NCBI GenBank assembly: GCA_016794505.1
Contig: JAEUJZ010000152.1
Span: 1-64,000, forward strand
Direction of reading: 5' to 3'
Length of the DNA: 64,000 nucleotides
DNA from: Myxococcales bacterium
Lineage (GTDB): Bacteria > Myxococcota_A > Polyangia > Palsa-1104 > JAEUJZ01
The notes under the pieces are model-generated. The model did no database searches. It had not been told where the DNA came from and saw only the letters and a program-made list of their open reading frames with translations. Shown piece by piece: positions 62,049-64,000 of the stretch; the first letter of the stretch is position 1, and the number at the start of each line of letters is the position of its first letter. Position numbers and translations under genes: made by a program.

Positions 62049-64000
62049 TCACGAGCTTGGCTTTGACTCGACGAAGGTCGGCGTGTCCACACGCTCGGCG
62101 GCTGGGGGTTGCGGGCAGATGCTCAGATTGTCGAAGTAGGCTACGCGCAGCGGCGGCGCAAATGGGAACGCCAGGTACGGCTGTGGATCATGCGTGCAAA
62201 GCAGAATGGCGTGCTGAGCCGCTTGCGTGGCGAGCAGGGTCAAGATCCGCGGGCGCACATCAGACGGCAGGCCATGCAGAACATCGTGCAAGACCATGGC
62301 CAAGGGCTGGGTCGCAGCGACGGACAGGATCTCGACGACGCGCCGCTCATAGGGCTCAAGCTCGCAGAACGCGACGTTCATGCGCTGCGCCATCTCGGGA
62401 AAGCGGGCGCCGTGCAGAAGCCCCGCGACATAAGCCGCTGACTCGGCTTGCGTCTCGGCGGATGGGCGCTGCGGCCGGGCCGACAGATACTCAACAACCG
62501 AGAGCAAGGCATGGCGCGGTTCCGTCGATGGCAGCGAAAGTCCACGCTCCTTGCGGATCGATGCACCACCAAAGATGAACTGGCCATCGAGCTCGATCTG
62601 GTTGCCGCGCGGACCACACACCGCACGCAAGAACGTGCGACGTCGCGTGTTGTCCGGTCCCACCAGGACATGCAGCCCGTGGTCTGCCAGATCCAAGTTC
62701 ACCTGCGAAAGCACGGTTCGCCCCGAGACACGGATCGAAAAATCGCGCAGGCGCAGCACAGGAATCGGCGTGGCCCAGATGACTTCTCGTGGATCCCGTC
62801 CCATCGTCAGCGGGTCGGTTTGTGCGCCTGTGCTGACCGCGACCGTGGCATCCGGGTCAAGGGGCGCGGGGCTGGCAAGCTGCGGCAGCAGTGGGTGAAC
62901 CTCAGCGCCGTTGTATTCCGCTTCCTCGGCGTCATGCAGCAATACGAGGATCGCACGCAGCTTGGCTTCCTCGCGCAGCACCGACCACAGCACGTCTTGA
63001 TCCGCGACGTGCATACCCACCGTCGGATCGTCGAGACAGATCATGGCGGGGTTGCCCAGAAGCTGCCGCGCCAAGGCGAGGCGCAGCCACTCAGATGGGA
63101 ACAGCCGAAGGGTTCGCCCTTCGAGCGGATCGTTCAAGTACGCGTGGAAGGGACTCAAGCGCGTGCGGTCGAGGACATCGTGCAGTGCGTGGTCCTTGGT
63201 GTCCGTCGCGGCCGCTGGGGGCAGACCTGAAAGCAGGTATGCGCGCAGGCTCAGTTGACTGCGCGCGATCGGGGCTGCGAGCACGGTCGGGTGGTTCATT
63301 TCACCCAAAGGACCGTCGTGATAGACCAGCGCACCGGTCACCTGGTCCGTCGGATCCGTCAGGCTTTGGCCGGCCAGCAGACTGAGCAGCGCTGAGCGCA
63401 CGGCACGGCTTGCGCCGACCAGCGCATGAAGCCCACGCCGGCCCAGCGCCAGGTCGGGCAGAGCAAGCGGCGGCGATCCTGTCAACGCCAAGCGAACCCC
63501 ACGGACAGCAAGCAGGGGTGCTTCTGCTGCGTCGCTGGCACGATGCGGCCGGCTCGCTGCGGCAGGCCCAATATTCTGAGAAGAATCGCCATTCGCAAGT
63601 GACTTAGAAATCGGAATTGTCTTGGAAATCGGAATGGGTTCAGGAACAGGTTCAGGAATGGGTTCAGGAATGGGTTCAGGAACAGCGGTGGCCTCGGGAA
63701 GAAGAACTGGACCGGAAATTGGAATGGAACCGGAAATGGGCTCAGGAACAGATACTGCCTGAGAGATGGCAGCTTGCTCAGAAATAGGAATAGGACCGGA
63801 AATAGGAACCGACTCGGAAATGTGGACTGTTTCAGGAATGGGAGCTAGTTCGGACGTTGAAGCTGGTGCGGGAATCGGGGCTGGCTTGGAAAGTCGGACT
63901 GGTTCGGAGACTAGAACAGGAACGAGAATCGGGATGGGATCAGAAATAGGAACGGGACCAGAAACAGAAATGGGTTCAGAAATCGGAACGGGGCCAGACA
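62049..64000 (-). CDS. twin ABC-ATPase-like protein with degenerate P-loops and a hexapeptide-repeat N-terminus (partial)
   Basis: The first start codon in this frame is a TTG at 63491, but the frame is open to the window edge, so the gene begins outside; at least 649 residues are visible. The first part seen (63600-64000) is about 22 hexapeptide units. After a short linker (ANGDSSQN) come two ABC nucleotide-binding-like domains. Domain 1: ALVGASRAVRSALLSLLAG where GxxGxGKST should be, FPSEW for LSGGQ, Walker B AMICLDDP and H-loop LLHD. Domain 2: LVGPDNTRRRTFLRAV for the P-loop, ELEPYERR for the signature, LAMVLHDV and CTHD. Walker B and H-loop are kept while both P-loop lysines and both LSGGQ signatures are lost. 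It is likely a regulatory or structural pseudo-ATPase. Confidence 0.85.
   Translation of the reverse strand, partial: SGPVPISEPISVSGPVPISDPIPILVPVLVSEPVRLSKPAPIPAPASTSELAPIPETVHISESVPISGPIPISEQAAISQAVSVPEPISGSIPISGPVLLPEATAVPEPIPEPIPEPVPEPIPISKTIPISKSLANGDSSQNIGPAAASRPHRASDAAEAPLLAVRGVRLALTGSPPLALPDLALGRRGLHALVGASRAVRSALLSLLAGQSLTDPTDQVTGALVYHDGPLGEMNHPTVLAAPIARSQLSLRAYLLSGLPPAAATDTKDHALHDVLDRTRLSPFHAYLNDPLEGRTLRLFPSEWLRLALARQLLGNPAMICLDDPTVGMHVADQDVLWSVLREEAKLRAILVLLHDAEEAEYNGAEVHPLLPQLASPAPLDPDATVAVSTGAQTDPLTMGRDPREVIWATPIPVLRLRDFSIRVSGRTVLSQVNLDLADHGLHVLVGPDNTRRRTFLRAVCGPRGNQIELDGQFIFGGASIRKERGLSLPSTEPRHALLSVVEYLSARPQRPSAETQAESAAYVAGLLHGARFPEMAQRMNVAFCELEPYERRVVEILSVAATQPLAMVLHDVLHGLPSDVRPRILTLLATQAAQHAILLCTHDPQPYLAFPFAPPLRVAYFDNLSICPQPPAAERVDTPTFVESKPSS
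63600..64000. repeat. 18-bp-period repeat region encoding hexapeptides
   Basis: Read on the minus strand this encodes a run of six-residue units of the form x-P-[IV]-[PS]-[IV]-S, such as GPVPIS, EPISVS, DPIPIL, ESVPIS and GPIPIS, later turning into PIPEP/PVPEP units. About 22 units are visible and the array continues past the window edge. The DNA period is 18 bp with substitutions, so it is old and kept in frame. Confidence 0.8.

Noticed and set aside
1..64000. tRNA, rRNA, transposase or integrase genes
   Set aside because: No sequence recognisable as any of these was seen on either strand.

Overview
The window is a 64 kb piece of a high-GC bacterial chromosome. Its gene content fits a member of the Myxococcota: three Hanks-type Ser/Thr kinase loci (one broken), a surface protein with a MYXO-CTERM-like tail, many lipoproteins with lineage-specific domains, thrombospondin-type-3/OmpA and NHL-repeat surface proteins, and an M13 metallopeptidase. 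No taxonomic marker gene is present, so the assignment is inference. I saw no tRNA, rRNA, CRISPR array, integrase or insertion sequence.

Left part (1-23.6 kb): envelope and surface functions. A probable secreted protein, a 43-residue small ORF and a UPF0316/DUF5698-type membrane protein run leftward from 910. A small membrane protein and a Ser/Thr kinase whose zinc-ribbon N-terminus seems to begin at a rare ATT codon run rightward from 1200. A [2Fe-2S] ferredoxin, a secreted protein of unknown function and a 2019-residue alpha-2-macroglobulin lipoprotein form a leftward set (10.5-3.4 kb). Then come an M13 peptidase, an OmpA protein with six TSP3 repeats and a lysine-rich tail, a Gly-rich beta-helix lipoprotein with a MYXO-CTERM-like tail, a FAD-oxidoreductase/polyferredoxin fusion, a two-copy-domain lipoprotein, a membrane protein and a small lipoprotein.

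Middle part (23.8-45.1 kb): a kinase-TPR-NHL operon diverges from a dimethylformamidase-like protein with C-terminal repeats. The shared intergenic region has two related palindromes 31 bp apart. Next are a sugar epimerase, an adenosine deaminase plus Ntn-hydrolase pair, a three-gene set (flippase-like membrane protein, class III aminotransferase, radical SAM/SPASM enzyme), a translationally coupled lipoprotein-barrel-TonB-receptor operon, and a kinase gene broken exactly at its catalytic loop.

Right part (45.1-64 kb): one leftward operon of ten hydrogenase genes plus a crotonase encodes a group 3d NAD-reducing [NiFe]-hydrogenase with maturation factors, in the order hoxF-hoxU-hoxY-hoxH-(hoxW::hypF)-hypC-hypD-hypE-hypA-hypB-crotonase. 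Nearly all genes overlap by 1-8 bp. HoxF oxidises or reduces NAD(H), HoxU relays electrons through Fe-S clusters, and HoxYH carries the NiFe site. HypCDEF build and deliver the Fe(CN)2CO unit, HypAB deliver Ni, and the protease domain trims the HoxH tail. Two features are unusual: the HoxH-processing protease is fused to the N-terminus of HypF, and HypA has lost its whole zinc-binding loop. A perfect 8-bp inverted repeat lies in the promoter region shared with a divergent aldo/keto reductase. Beyond are an EamA exporter, a Cys-rich lipoprotein, a PPK2 polyphosphate kinase, a DUF2225-like secreted protein and, running off the right edge, a twin ABC-type ATPase that has lost both Walker A lysines and carries a long hexapeptide-repeat N-terminal region.
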